Shown piece by piece: positions 18,812-27,830 of a stretch of DNA of 64,000 bases. Within the stretch, counting starts at the first letter, position 1. Each line of letters starts with the position of its first letter. Source of the DNA: Alcaligenes aquatilis (GTDB taxonomy: Bacteria > Pseudomonadota > Gammaproteobacteria > Burkholderiales > Burkholderiaceae_B); the NCBI RefSeq assembly GCF_003076515.1, contig NZ_CP022390.1, positions 186,001 through 250,000 of the forward strand, read 5' to 3'. The notes under the pieces are model-generated. The model was not told the DNA's origin. It searched no databases and was given only the letters and a program-made list of their open reading frames with translations. The translations under genes and the position numbers were made by a program.

Positions 18812-20110
18812 TTAAAGTGTTCTAGGTAGCCAAAGAATGATTTCTGGAAATATCGTCAAGATGATAATCGCCACAATTTCCAGGGCGACAAAGGGCAGCG
18901 CGCCACGTGTAATCTGCTGCAATGAGATCTGCGGAGCAATACCTTTGATGACGTATAAATTCAATCCCACCGGCGGTGTAATGACGGCCATTTCGCAGGC
19001 AATAATCATGACGATGCCAAACCACAATGGGTCGTAGCCCAGAGCAATAATAACGGGTAGTACAACGGGGGTGGTAATTAGAATAAGAGAGACAATATCC
19101 AGAAACATGCCGATCAAAATAAGAAACAGCAGAATGAATATTAAAATTACCCACGATGGCTGAGACGAGGCGGTAATCAGCGCAACCAGTTTTTGCGGAA
19201 TCATCAGACGCGTCATGATGTAGCCAAACAGCAGTGCTGCGGCCAGAATCAGCAAAATCATGCCGCTGGTGACGGCTGTGGAGCGCAATATTTGCAGTGC
19301 AGTGCGCCAGTTCATCTCGCCATAGGCCATGGCGATCAGAAAGGCTCCCGTTGCGCCGATGCCAGCGGCTTCGGTGGGGGTGGCAATACCCAGATAGATC
19401 GTGCCCAGAACCAGCAAAATCAGCAGTGCGGCAGCCCAGATATCTTTCAGGGCACCGAGCTTTTGCGCCCAAGTTACCGTTTCGGCATTGCGAGGGGCAG
19501 CTTCGGGGCGGAAGATGGCAATGAACACGACATACATGACCATCATGACAGTTACCATCAGGGCCGGCAGCAAGGCACCAATGAACAACTTGCCGATGGA
19601 TTGGTCCGCCATTTCGCCATACAGCACAAAGCCGATGCTGGGAGGAATCAGCAAGGCCAGTGCACCGGCGGCAGCAATGGTGCCACCAGACAGGCTAGGT
19701 GAGTAGCCACGCTTGAGCATTTCAGGAATGGCAAAGCGGCCAATGGTGGCGGCACCGGCCACACTGACCCCGCTCATGGCACCGAACACAGCCGAGCTGC
19801 CTATACTGGCCACTGCCAAACCACCGGGCAAACGGTTCAACCAAAGGTAAAACAACTGATAGAGCTTGCCGCCGATACTGGTTCGCGCAATGACTTCGCC
19901 CATCAAGATAAATAGCGGGATGGCGATCAGGGAATAGCTGGCCATGCCACGGTGCAAGGTGGCGGGGATGACGTCCAGACCGGCCAGTCCGGACTTCATT
20001 AAAATGCCGGAAATACTGGCAACACCCAGTGCGGCGAAGATGGGGGTGCCGATGACCATCAGGATGGCAAAGCAAGCCATCATCAGGCTGAAGATGAGCA
20101 TGGAATCCAT
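18812..20110 (-). CDS. TRAP transporter large permease (DctM type)
   Basis: 432 residues, about 12 to 13 membrane segments. The family landmarks are IPLFILMGEVIARTSIG, the GAMSGVSVAGAATIGRFAIPEM segment and ITPPVGLNLYVIKG near the C terminus. It couples sodium entry to substrate import in the inner membrane. The ATG at 20110 (MDSMLIFSLMMACF) follows the dctQ stop almost directly, so the longer open frame upstream is not used. It works with the DctQ and DctP proteins of the same operon. Confidence 0.94.
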   Translation of the reverse strand: MDSMLIFSLMMACFAILMVIGTPIFAALGVASISGILMKSGLAGLDVIPATLHRGMASYSLIAIPLFILMGEVIARTSIGGKLYQLFYLWLNRLPGGLAVASIGSSAVFGAMSGVSVAGAATIGRFAIPEMLKRGYSPSLSGGTIAAAGALALLIPPSIGFVLYGEMADQSIGKLFIGALLPALMVTVMMVMYVVFIAIFRPEAAPRNAETVTWAQKLGALKDIWAAALLILLVLGTIYLGIATPTEAAGIGATGAFLIAMAYGEMNWRTALQILRSTAVTSGMILLILAAALLFGYIMTRLMIPQKLVALITASSQPSWVILIFILLFLILIGMFLDIVSLILITTPVVLPVIIALGYDPLWFGIVMIIACEMAVITPPVGLNLYVIKGIAPQISLQQITRGALPFVALEIVAIIILTIFPEIILWLPRTL

Positions 20111-20111
20111 G

Positions 20112-20630
20112 TCAGAACTCCTTGATGCTGTCGTTGGATTCCACGCGGTTCGGAATGAACAATTGGCGCAGGGCAGCCAGGCCCAGCAAAGTACCACCCA
20201 GCGGAATCATGCCGTACGCCATCCACAGGGGGAAACGCAGCATGGACGATGAGCGGTAGTTGCGGGCAAGGGCCGTTTCCACTACCGAAATACCGGCCCA
20301 TAGCAGCACCAAGCAGAAAAACAGAATGCACAGTTGCGACACGCAGGAGGCCAGGCGCTGGCCGCGTGGAGAAAACTTCTGATGGAAAGCCTCCACGCTG
20401 ACGTGGCGGTTTTCCAGATGGACCCAGCCTATGGACAGCCAGGAGCAGATCAGCAGCAAATAGACACATATTTCAGTGATATAGATGCTGGGACTGTTAA
20501 AGACATAGCGAGCGATAACGCCGTAGGTGCAGGCAAGCATCAATGCAGCCAGCGCGATTTCGGCTACAAAAATGGCGACTCGGTTGCTGCCATGCGCAAA
20601 GGCACCCAGGAAATGAGTAAGTGAATTCAT
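20112..20630 (-). CDS. TRAP transporter small permease (DctQ type)
   Basis: About 172 residues, four membrane segments, with the DctQ pattern VIARYVFNSPSIYITEICVYLL and HLENRHVSVEAF. Start chosen at MNSLTHFLGAF because GGAG sits 8 bases upstream; an ATG 24 bases earlier is possible. Forms the membrane unit of the TRAP transporter with DctM. Confidence 0.92.
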   Translation of the reverse strand: MNSLTHFLGAFAHGSNRVAIFVAEIALAALMLACTYGVIARYVFNSPSIYITEICVYLLLICSWLSIGWVHLENRHVSVEAFHQKFSPRGQRLASCVSQLCILFFCLVLLWAGISVVETALARNYRSSSMLRFPLWMAYGMIPLGGTLLGLAALRQLFIPNRVESNDSIKEF

Positions 20631-20650
20631 GGTGTCTCCACACGAGGGCT

Positions 20651-20677
20651 GCACGCCAGCACTTCATACTGGCGTGC
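20651..20677 (-). other. Intercistronic hairpin between dctP and dctQ
   Basis: A perfect 9-bp stem, GCACGCCAG with CTGGCGTGC, and a 9-base loop, without a T run. Such hairpins after a solute-binding-protein gene often protect its 3' end, allowing more binding protein than permease. Confidence 0.7.
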
Positions 20678-20689
20678 ATTCACGCGTGA

Positions 20690-21691
20690 TCAGGGCTGGC
20701 GGGTTTTCTCGATCAGGTCCAGGTAGGCAGGACCGTTATCAACCTGCTTGCTCCACTCGTCAATAGCGGGACGGGTCAGTTTGCGCATCTCGTCCAGTTG
20801 TGCAGGTTCAATGCGGTTGATGGTTACACCGGCTTGTTGGTAGCGCGTCAGAGCCTGGTCTACAAAGGCGTTAACACGTTCAAACTGCTCTTGGTCCCGC
20901 TGGTGAGCGGCCTTGCGGATGATCTCTTGCAGATCAGGTGGCAGGGACTCCCACTTTTTACGGTTGATGGTCAGCACGGACACGTCGATACCAAAGTTGG
21001 CGATGGAAAGGTACTTGGCGACTTCGTACAGATTGCGGCCAATACCGGTCAGCAATGGGCGTGGGGTCGCGTCGATTACACCGCGGTCAAAGGCCAGGTA
21101 TAGCTCGGAAGACGGCATGCCGGTAGGCGAGCCGCCCAGCAATTGCAGTGCGCGTGCGTCCATGGAGCTGGTCGAGGCCCAGACTTTACCCTTGGCATCA
21201 GCGGCCGAATTGATGGGGGACTTGCGGCTGTAGAACTCGTACGGATCCCAGGGAGCCAGGCCCAGCACAACGGCATCGTGCGTGTCGCGCAGCTCCTGCT
21301 CGGCACCTAGCTTGAACAGGCCCTGGTCCAGGGCGCGCTTTAGGTGAGCCGTGCTGTCAAACAGAAATGGCAGGGTGAAAATGTTCAGCGCAGGTATGGT
21401 ACCGCTGGGGTAGGTGCTGGTCATGTTGATGATGTCCACGTCACCACGCGACAGGGCAGGCAGTTCCTCGTAGCCGTCAAACAACTGGCCGGAATGGAAC
21501 ACATTGATCTTGATGCGGCCCTGGCTTTCTTTTTCTACGTTCTGAACGAAGTTCTCGATGGGTTTCCAGGCGTATTCGTAAGCCGGTGGCAGGTAGGTTG
21601 AAAAGGTCAGCTCGACTTCTTGGGCGTGCGCAGGCGAGATGCCCAGCGTCAGGGTGCAGGCGGCCAGAGCCGCTGTCAGGGCTTTTTTCAT
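20690..21691 (-). CDS. TRAP transporter solute-binding protein (DctP type)
   Basis: 333 residues. A signal peptide ends at AHAQ (residue about 23), followed by VELTFSTYLPP. Binding-protein landmarks include the conserved Arg region in the middle (KSPINSAADAKGKVWAST) and the segment LAFDRGVIDATPRPLLTGIG. It captures the substrate, expected to be a carboxylate, in the periplasm and hands it to DctQM. Strong ribosome binding site (AGGAGA). It follows the amidase gene by about 35 bp. Confidence 0.93.
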   Translation of the reverse strand: MKKALTAALAACTLTLGISPAHAQEVELTFSTYLPPAYEYAWKPIENFVQNVEKESQGRIKINVFHSGQLFDGYEELPALSRGDVDIINMTSTYPSGTIPALNIFTLPFLFDSTAHLKRALDQGLFKLGAEQELRDTHDAVVLGLAPWDPYEFYSRKSPINSAADAKGKVWASTSSMDARALQLLGGSPTGMPSSELYLAFDRGVIDATPRPLLTGIGRNLYEVAKYLSIANFGIDVSVLTINRKKWESLPPDLQEIIRKAAHQRDQEQFERVNAFVDQALTRYQQAGVTINRIEPAQLDEMRKLTRPAIDEWSKQVDNGPAYLDLIEKTRQP

Positions 21692-21725
21692 GAATGTCTC
21701 CTGTGGTTTCTTTTTTTGTGTGGCG

Positions 21726-22346
21726 TTAAAGCGTGTGTAAATGGGCGATCAAGTTGGCCGAGGGCAGTACTTCGGCGTATTTGCTGGCCATATCGACCAG
21801 ATTGCTGCGGTGTTGGGCTGGTGAGCGGTCAGCTACCGCATCTTCAGCCACGAACGGGGCAAATCCTGATTGCAGGCTGTCTACCACGCTGGCACGCACG
21901 CAACCGCTGGTGGTGGCGCCGGTCATAATCAGCATGTCGCAGCCTTGATGGGCCAGCAAGGCGGGCAGTGGCGTGCCATAAAAGGCGGAGGCCTGGGTCT
22001 TGTACAGGATGATGTCTTGTGCAGGGTCGTAATCGAGCCGTGGATCCAGCTCACAGGCCGAGGAGCCGCGCAGCAGGCAGCGCAATGACGAAGCCTTGGT
22101 CAGCCACAGATTGGCGTCGGCCAGATGAGCTTCGTAGCCAATGATGGTGAAAATAACGCGGCCCTTGCCACGCATGGCGCCGATCAAGGCATTGGTTTGC
22201 TCGATCTGGCTGTCGCAGTTTGATGCCAGTGGTGTCAGACCAGGCTCTGTAAAACCGCGTTGAAAGTCGATAACGACCAAAGCTGGCTGTTGCCCCAAGG
22301 GCAGGGTGCCGTCAAACCCCCCTTTCAGATTGTCGCTGTCGCGCAT
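21726..22346 (-). CDS. Isochorismatase-family hydrolase (N-carbamoylsarcosine/maleamate amidase type)
   Basis: About 206 residues. The cysteine-hydrolase triad is visible: Asp in LVVIDFQRGF, Lys in ILYKTQASAF and Cys in GATTSGCVRASVVDSLQSGF. The latter segment resembles N-carbamoylsarcosine amidase and maleamate amidohydrolase (NicF) more than true isochorismatase. The start at 22346 (MRDSDNLKGGF) has GGGAG seven bases upstream; an open frame reaches to 22415. First gene of the cluster, so it probably acts on the imported amide to release ammonia and a dicarboxylate. Substrate unproven. Confidence 0.85.
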   Translation of the reverse strand: MRDSDNLKGGFDGTLPLGQQPALVVIDFQRGFTEPGLTPLASNCDSQIEQTNALIGAMRGKGRVIFTIIGYEAHLADANLWLTKASSLRCLLRGSSACELDPRLDYDPAQDIILYKTQASAFYGTPLPALLAHQGCDMLIMTGATTSGCVRASVVDSLQSGFAPFVAEDAVADRSPAQHRSNLVDMASKYAEVLPSANLIAHLHTL

Positions 22347-22517
22347 TTGTTCTCCCTTTACTATTTTTCCCCGATTTAAATAATCAGGTTCCGTATTATT
22401 TGTGTAGTCTGTCATCGCTAATGACGTGAGTACAGCGTCAAAATACGATGGTGCTATCGCAATTTATGATGGTAAGGCGCTTGTCGATTCGCCTCTCCTA
22501 GGATGGAATACCGGCTT

Positions 22518-23402
22518 ATGAACATCGATCCCAAATCTTTGCGACTATTTTTGTTGGTGCTGGAACGCGGCACCATCTCGGGGGCGGCCGAGCAGTTTCA
22601 CATTGCGCCTGCGGCAGTCAGCAAGCGCCTTAGCGATCTGGAGCAGCAATTAGGCGCGGCTTTGATCGAGCGTAGCAATAAAGGTGTGTATCCGACCGCA
22701 GCAGGTAAATCGCTGGCCGCCATGGCTCAGCGTTTGCTCGATGATATGGACGCCATGGGGGCCTTGATGCGTGACTTTGCCGGAGGGGCTACCGGCAATG
22801 TGCGGATTGCGGCGAACCTGTCCTCCATCACGCAATTTCTGCCGCAGGCCCTAAGCTCTTTTATGGCGCGTCATCCTAAAGTGCGGGTGTCGTTGGAGGA
22901 GCGGATCAGTGCCGGAGTCGCGCAGGCGGTGGCTGACAATAATGCGGATCTGGGTGTGTTGATTCGAGGCGTAGGTAGTGCTGAGGTGGAGTACTACGAC
23001 TACCGTCAGGACCAGTTGGTTTTGCTGGTGTCGGCGAATCATCCATTGGCTGGACGGAACGAGCTGGCCTTTAGTGAAACGCTGGATTTTGACTATGTCG
23101 GGATGCATACCGGCAGTCACCCCAATCTTTTGCTGTTACGTGCTGCCAGCGAGCTGGAGCGTACCTGGCGTTGCCGTGTACAGGTAACCAGCTATGATGC
23201 CCAATGCCGCATGATTGAGGCCGGTCTTGGCATTGGTGTGCTGCCGCGCTCTGTGGCGCAATCCTATGTGCAAAGCCTGGGCCTGGTGATGTGTGTGATC
23301 AAGGAACCTTGGACGGCTCGTCGTGTCGCCTTGTGTGTGCGTAGCCGTTATAGCTTGTCGCCCGCTGCGCGCTTGTTGATGGACCACTTGTTGCAGAATT
23401 GA
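22518..23402 (+). CDS. LysR-family transcriptional regulator of the catabolic cluster
   Basis: About 294 residues. N-terminal winged helix-turn-helix (KSLRLFLLVLERGTISGAAEQFHIAP, then AVSKRLSDLEQQLG), then an effector-binding domain from about residue 90. It is divergent from the amidase/TRAP genes, with 171 bp between starts, the usual layout for a LysR activator controlling its neighbours in response to the substrate. Start taken at MNIDPKSLRLF; an ATG five codons earlier is equally open. Confidence 0.92.
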   Translation: MNIDPKSLRLFLLVLERGTISGAAEQFHIAPAAVSKRLSDLEQQLGAALIERSNKGVYPTAAGKSLAAMAQRLLDDMDAMGALMRDFAGGATGNVRIAANLSSITQFLPQALSSFMARHPKVRVSLEERISAGVAQAVADNNADLGVLIRGVGSAEVEYYDYRQDQLVLLVSANHPLAGRNELAFSETLDFDYVGMHTGSHPNLLLLRAASELERTWRCRVQVTSYDAQCRMIEAGLGIGVLPRSVAQSYVQSLGLVMCVIKEPWTARRVALCVRSRYSLSPAARLLMDHLLQN

Positions 23403-23516
23403 TGCGTTTGTCGGTGTTGGGTCAGCCTGCAAAGGCAGGCGGAAAGCGCTTCTTGGATATATGTTGGCGTGATAGCTTTCTTAATGAGAATGACTCTTGA
23501 TATTTTTATGTTTCTT

Positions 23517-23535
23517 GATAATAATAGTTCTCATG
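23517..23535. promoter_or_regulatory. Probable Fur box at the bfd start
   Basis: GATAATAATAGTTCTCATG matches about 13 of 19 positions of the Fur consensus and overlaps the bfd start codon. A second half-match (AATGAGAATGACTCTTG) begins at about 23483. bfd is Fur-repressed in other Proteobacteria. Confidence 0.55.
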
Positions 23536-23802
23536 TTTATCTGCATATGTAACGCGATCACCGAGCGTCAAGTACAAGAAGCTGTACGTGGCGGCGCTTC
23601 CAGCCTGGCAGACCTGCAAGGTCAGCTTGGCGTGGCGTCTTGCTGTGGCTGCTGCGCCGAGACGGCTCAGGATTATTTGCCCGGCGGGCGCTATGCCAAT
23701 CAAACCATGATTGCTAGCCTTGAAACCGCCCGGGTGGATTACGCTGCCAACGACAGCCTGATCCCTGCCCCTGAGTTCGGCCGCCTTGTTTGTCGCGCCT
23801 AA
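23533..23802 (+). CDS. bfd: Bacterioferritin-associated ferredoxin
   Basis: 89 residues starting MFICICNAITERQVQEAV. The [2Fe-2S] ligands follow the Bfd pattern: C-x-C at residues 4 and 6 and a C-x2-C within SCCGCCAETA. Bfd reduces the iron core of bacterioferritin to mobilise iron. It is longer than typical Bfd proteins (about 64 to 73 residues), with a C-terminal extension ending in a further Cys (RLVCRA). It stands upstream of the bacterioferritin gene in the same direction, separated by a terminator, so the two are regulated separately (low iron for bfd). Confidence 0.92.
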   Translation: MFICICNAITERQVQEAVRGGASSLADLQGQLGVASCCGCCAETAQDYLPGGRYANQTMIASLETARVDYAANDSLIPAPEFGRLVCRA

Positions 23803-23827
23803 GCGCGTGTTTTTGATCAGGATTTCA

Positions 23828-23860
23828 CATTCCCGCTGTTGCTAGTGGGAATGATTGTTA
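23828..23860 (+). terminator. Probable terminator of bfd
   Basis: CATTCCCGCT pairs with AGTGGGAATG (one G-T pair), loop of 6, followed by a T-rich stretch interrupted by A and G. Confidence 0.65.
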
Positions 23861-24072
23861 TTGTTCCTGCTACTAACCCAAAAGTGCAACGCTTTCTGGG
23901 TGCTTCTTTGTTTTTTAAGCCATTGCCCATGCGTGCATGGTAGCCTGTCACATTCACCCCCCACTGTGTTTTTGCCTATATCGCGCTTGTGTGCGATCAC
24001 TGGCGGCAGTAGCGTTTGTGGGGGCTCGGCGGCTCCTTGGGGGGAGCGCCGTCAGATTTACAGGAGAACAGC

Positions 24073-24552
24073 ATGTTTGGCGATAAAGTGGTAATTCAGC
24101 ATCTGAACAAGCAGCTAAAGAACGAACTAACAGCAATCAATCAATACTTCTTGCACGCTCGCATGTTGAACCATTGGGGCTTTAACAAGCTGGGCAAACA
24201 TGAGTATGACGAGTCCATCGGCGAGATGAAGCACGCCGATATGCTGATTGAACGTATCTTCATGTTGGACGGCCTGCCCAACCTGCAGGACATGCACAAG
24301 ATCATGATCGGTGAGAACGTGCCTGAACTGCTGGGCTGTGACTTGAAGCTGGAACAGGCTGCCCGTCAGACGGTGGTGGAAGCGATTGAGTACTGTGAGT
24401 CCACCCGCGATTATGTCTCGCGTGATTTGTTTTTGAAGATTTTGGACGATACCGAAGAACACATCGATTGGCTGGGTACACAGCTGGAGCTAATCGAAAA
24501 AGTGGGACTGCAGAACTACCTGCAATCACAGATGGGCGATCACGGCGAGTAA
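24073..24552 (+). CDS. bfr: Bacterioferritin
   Basis: 159 residues, the expected length. Ferroxidase ligands are in place (Glu18, Glu51, His54, and Glu/His in [13 protein letters not shown]) and so is the haem-binding Met52 (GEMKHADM). Twenty-four subunits form a shell that oxidises and stores iron, binding haem between subunit pairs. The ATG at 24073 has AGGAG nine bases upstream; the longer open frame is not used. A strong terminator follows, so it is a single-gene unit paired functionally with bfd. Confidence 0.96.
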   Translation: MFGDKVVIQHLNKQLKNELTAINQYFLHARMLNHWGFNKLGKHEYDESIGEMKHADMLIERIFMLDGLPNLQDMHKIMIGENVPELLGCDLKLEQAARQTVVEAIEYCESTRDYVSRDLFLKILDDTEEHIDWLGTQLELIEKVGLQNYLQSQMGDHGE

Positions 24553-24578
24553 GCTTGCTGGTTGCTCAGACAATAAAA

Positions 24579-24608
24579 AGCACCCGTTCTCTAACGGGTG
24601 CTTTTTTA
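24579..24608 (+). terminator. Terminator of bfr
   Basis: AGCACCCGTT pairs with AACGGGTGCT, 4-base loop, followed by six T. A strong intrinsic terminator with an A run on the other side, so it may be bidirectional. Confidence 0.95.
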
Positions 24609-24696
24609 TTTTCCCTGCCATTCGCAGTGCGCGGCCTTGGACGTGAAGTGCTTAAGGGTAAAGGGTGGTAGTGGTCAAAAAAACGCGGCTGTTTCT

Positions 24697-25320
24697 TTAG
24701 AAGGATTTTTTTGGACAGCCAGGAACCTTGCCCCATGCATCGTTTGGACCGCAATATTTATTCCGGGCGTCCCAGGAGCAACTTGGGCGATCAAAAAATC
24801 CTTTTTGGCTACAGGCATTTAACTCTTGCTGCAGTTGTGCCTGCCAGGCGCCGCCATTGTTGCTGGCCACTTGAATATCTTGTGGTGGTGGTGGCGGTGG
24901 TGTGCCGACATCGACCGGCTGAATGGGCTCGGTGCCACCCAGATTCACGCGGGCAATTCCTTGCAACTCCCGGTTCTGCTCAGCCATGGCGATTTGTATC
25001 GCCTGCTCCAGCGAAATGGAGGTTGTGGCCAAAGCAATGGGAGGCTGCTCTTCAGTAAGGGTAGACGTGTCGATTTCCCAAGCAATCGGCGTTGGGGCTT
25101 GTGGCACGCCTAAGCGACCGTTGATCAAGGGTTGTGGCGGCTGGGCGGTAAAGGGCTTGCCATCGGCATCGAGCGTAGGCAGATCGGACGGATCAGGCGT
25201 ACTGACCACCATAGACTTCTCTGGGCCGTGCGCGATGAGCCAGTTCCCCAGTTCCAGGCCGCCCCACACTGAGGCACCTGCGGCCAGCAGCAAGACAGCA
25301 ATGATAAAACGCCAGGGCAT
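24697..25320 (-). CDS. Uncharacterised membrane-anchored protein with Pro-rich linker and Cys-containing tail
   Basis: 207 residues. One N-terminal membrane segment (about 5-27), then an extracytoplasmic region with several Pro-rich stretches (including six consecutive Pro in VGTPPPPPPQD) and a C-terminal tail with four Cys (NACSQKGFFDRPSCSWDA, KYCGPND, PGCPKK). The anchored, linker-plus-Cys layout suggests a periplasmic domain held by disulfides. I recognise no named family. It lies upstream of nothing co-directional and downstream of prfC is not implied: it starts about 110 bp beyond the prfC stop. Confidence 0.7.
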   Translation of the reverse strand: MPWRFIIAVLLLAAGASVWGGLELGNWLIAHGPEKSMVVSTPDPSDLPTLDADGKPFTAQPPQPLINGRLGVPQAPTPIAWEIDTSTLTEEQPPIALATTSISLEQAIQIAMAEQNRELQGIARVNLGGTEPIQPVDVGTPPPPPPQDIQVASNNGGAWQAQLQQELNACSQKGFFDRPSCSWDARNKYCGPNDAWGKVPGCPKKSF

Positions 25321-25430
25321 AAGCGATGTCTCGGTTTTGAGTCAGGAGCGATCCGATGGGTCGGATGCGCGTTATTAAAAGAAAAGAGCCGTCATTGTAG
25401 CGAAATGTCGGCCCTGTTCTTGTGACAGAA

Positions 25431-27044
25431 TTAGACGGCATCCCCGAAAACGTGTCCACCGTGTTCACGTAATGCGTGAAATTCAATGCCTGGATTGAGC
25501 TCCTGAGCCACACGCAGTTGCGCAGGCGATGTTGCTAAAAAGGCAATGGCCTCGACCACGTCATAGGCAATATTGCCGGCGTTGGTCTCGATAAACTTCT
25601 TCATGTCTTTAGGGTCTTTGGCGGTGACCCAACGAGCCAGGTTAAAGCGGCTGGACGATAGGCGTGCTTCCACACCGTATTCGGTTTTCAGGCGGTGTGC
25701 CACCACTTCAAACTGCAGTTGGCCGACAGCACCCAGGAGCATCATGCCCCCTGCCATATGGGGACGGAACACCTGAATGGCGCCCTCTTCACCCAGTTGG
25801 GTCAGGCCGGTACGCAACTGTTTAGTGCGCAAAGGATCTTTGACCTCAATGGACTGGAACAGTTCAGGGGCAAAGAACGGCAAGCCGGTGAACTGCAGGT
25901 TTTCGCCTTCAGTCAGCACGTCGCCCAATTGCAGGATGCCGTGATTGGGGACACCGATGATGTCACCGGCAAAGGCATCGTCCAGCAGTTCACGACGTTG
26001 CGACAGGAAGGACACCACGTTGTTGGGGCGAATTTCCTTGCCAGTACGTGACACTTTCAGTTTCATGCCGCGCTTGAAATGGCCCGAGCTGACGCGCACA
26101 AAGGCCACGCGGTCACGGTGGGCGGGGTCCATATTGGCTTGCACCTTGAACACCACACCACTGAACTTGGGTTCGTCGGGCTGCACTTCGCGCTGCAAGG
26201 CGGCGCGTGGGCCTGGAGAAGGGGCCAGGTCAACCAGCGCGTCCAGCACTTCCTGCACACCAAAGTTATTGATGGCCGAGCCAAAGAAAACAGGCGTTTG
26301 CTGGCCAGCCAGGAACATTTCCAGGTCGAACTCTGGGGCGGCGGCGTTGAGCAGCTCAATCTCTTCCTGTGCCTTTTCAAAGGGTTCGCCAAAACGCTCG
26401 GCAATCACGGGGTTGTCCAGGCCGGGGATGATTTCATCCTGGCCATGGCGTTCCTGACCGGGTTTGAACACACGCATATGATTGGCGCGCAGATTGAACA
26501 CACCGCCAAAGCGACGTGCCATCCCGATAGGCCAGGAAAAAGGCACCACTTCCATACCCAGGTGCGATTCAATTTCCGACAGCACATCCAGCGGCTCTTG
26601 AACTTCGCGGTCCAGCTTGTTCACAAAGGTGATGATGGGCGTATTGCGAGCCCGGCACACTTGCAAGAGGCGGATGGTCTGCGGTTCCACACCGTTGGCC
26701 GCGTCAATCACCATCAAGGCGGCGTCCACAGCGGTCAGCACACGGTAGGTATCTTCCGAGAAGTCCTGGTGACCAGGGGTGTCGAGCAAGTTGATCACGC
26801 AGTCGCGGTACTCCATCTGCATGACCGAGGAGGCCACCGAAATACCACGTTGTTTTTCAATTTCCATCCAGTCCGAGGAGGCATGGCGGCTGGCTTTACG
26901 GGCCTTGACGCTCCCTGCAATCTGAATCGCACCTGCGAACAGCAGCAGTTTTTCAGTCAGTGTGGTCTTACCCGCGTCAGGGTGCGAAATGATGGCAAAG
27001 GTGCGGCGTTTCTTGACTTCAGAGCGTATGTCACCGGACGACAT
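25431..27044 (-). CDS. prfC: Peptide chain release factor 3
   Basis: 537-residue translational GTPase that recycles release factors RF1 and RF2. GTP-binding motifs are SHPDAGKTTLTEK, DTPGHQDFSEDTYR and NKLDRE; domain II and a C-terminal RF3-specific domain follow. Length and start (MSSGDIRSEVKKRRTFAI) agree with the family. Monocistronic as far as can be seen; the gap to the LysE gene upstream is about 100 bp. Confidence 0.97.
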   Translation of the reverse strand: MSSGDIRSEVKKRRTFAIISHPDAGKTTLTEKLLLFAGAIQIAGSVKARKASRHASSDWMEIEKQRGISVASSVMQMEYRDCVINLLDTPGHQDFSEDTYRVLTAVDAALMVIDAANGVEPQTIRLLQVCRARNTPIITFVNKLDREVQEPLDVLSEIESHLGMEVVPFSWPIGMARRFGGVFNLRANHMRVFKPGQERHGQDEIIPGLDNPVIAERFGEPFEKAQEEIELLNAAAPEFDLEMFLAGQQTPVFFGSAINNFGVQEVLDALVDLAPSPGPRAALQREVQPDEPKFSGVVFKVQANMDPAHRDRVAFVRVSSGHFKRGMKLKVSRTGKEIRPNNVVSFLSQRRELLDDAFAGDIIGVPNHGILQLGDVLTEGENLQFTGLPFFAPELFQSIEVKDPLRTKQLRTGLTQLGEEGAIQVFRPHMAGGMMLLGAVGQLQFEVVAHRLKTEYGVEARLSSSRFNLARWVTAKDPKDMKKFIETNAGNIAYDVVEAIAFLATSPAQLRVAQELNPGIEFHALREHGGHVFGDAV

Positions 27045-27141
27045 TGAAAATCCTTGTGGCAGCGCCAGTCTGGCGCGTGGAAAACAGTGAGCGAATTATC
27101 CGTAAAGCAGGGCTTGGGGGCAAGTTGATGCGTGCACAAGG

Positions 27142-27765
27142 CTAACGCGACACGCCGGCCAATACCGTCCCTGCCAAGATAAATAGCGAACCGAATACGC
27201 GGTTCAGCAGCCGTACGTGGCTGGCCTGACGGAGCAAATGCAACATGCGTGCGGCCAGCGAAGTGTAGCAACCCATGGCCACCAGATCCGTAAAGCACAG
27301 GGTCATGGCGATCAGCAGGTATTGCAGTGGCATGGGCCGATTCAAGTCCAGAAACTGGGGCATGATGGCCAGCAGAAATACCAGCCCCTTGGGGTTGGTG
27401 ATATTGATCAGACAACCACGAAGCAATAGATCACGAATGCGAAAATCGCTGGGTGCCTGGCCTGTGACCTGCACCGGCATGGCGTCAGTGCGTAATTGCT
27501 TCCAGCCCAGATAAATCAGGTACGCCGCGCCCAGCCACTTAAGCGTGGTGAACGCCAGTTCCGAGCGCGCCAGGACTTGTCCAAGCCCCAGGCTGATGAT
27601 GAATATCTGGATCATGATTCCGATATTCAGGCCAATCGCCATCCAATACCCACGTTTGAAGCCGTATTTCAGGCCCGAGGACATGGAGGAGATCGCGCCG
27701 GGACCGGGTGAGAAGGAAATGACCCAGGAAGCCGCGAAAAAGGCGAGCCAGGTGCTCAGTGCCAT
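27142..27765 (-). CDS. LysE/RhtB-family amino-acid exporter
   Basis: 207 residues, about six membrane segments, with the family signature SFSPGPGAISSMSSGLKYGFKRG and later NITNPKGLVFLLAIMPQF. Members export amino acids or related metabolites across the inner membrane; the substrate is not predictable. It lies between rhlE (upstream, with a terminator in between) and prfC on the same strand. Confidence 0.92.
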   Translation of the reverse strand: MALSTWLAFFAASWVISFSPGPGAISSMSSGLKYGFKRGYWMAIGLNIGIMIQIFIISLGLGQVLARSELAFTTLKWLGAAYLIYLGWKQLRTDAMPVQVTGQAPSDFRIRDLLLRGCLINITNPKGLVFLLAIMPQFLDLNRPMPLQYLLIAMTLCFTDLVAMGCYTSLAARMLHLLRQASHVRLLNRVFGSLFILAGTVLAGVSR

Positions 27766-27779
27766 GGTGTGCTCGGTTC

Positions 27780-27804
27780 AAAGGCGGGCGCTGTGCCCGC
27801 CTTT
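27780..27804 (-). terminator. Terminator of the rhlE-like gene
   Basis: AAAGGCGGGC pairs with GCCCGCCTTT around a short loop, 27 bp past the helicase stop. Only a few T follow on the minus strand, so strength is moderate. Confidence 0.6.
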
Positions 27805-27830
27805 GGCAGGCACAGCCCCTTTTGCAGGGT

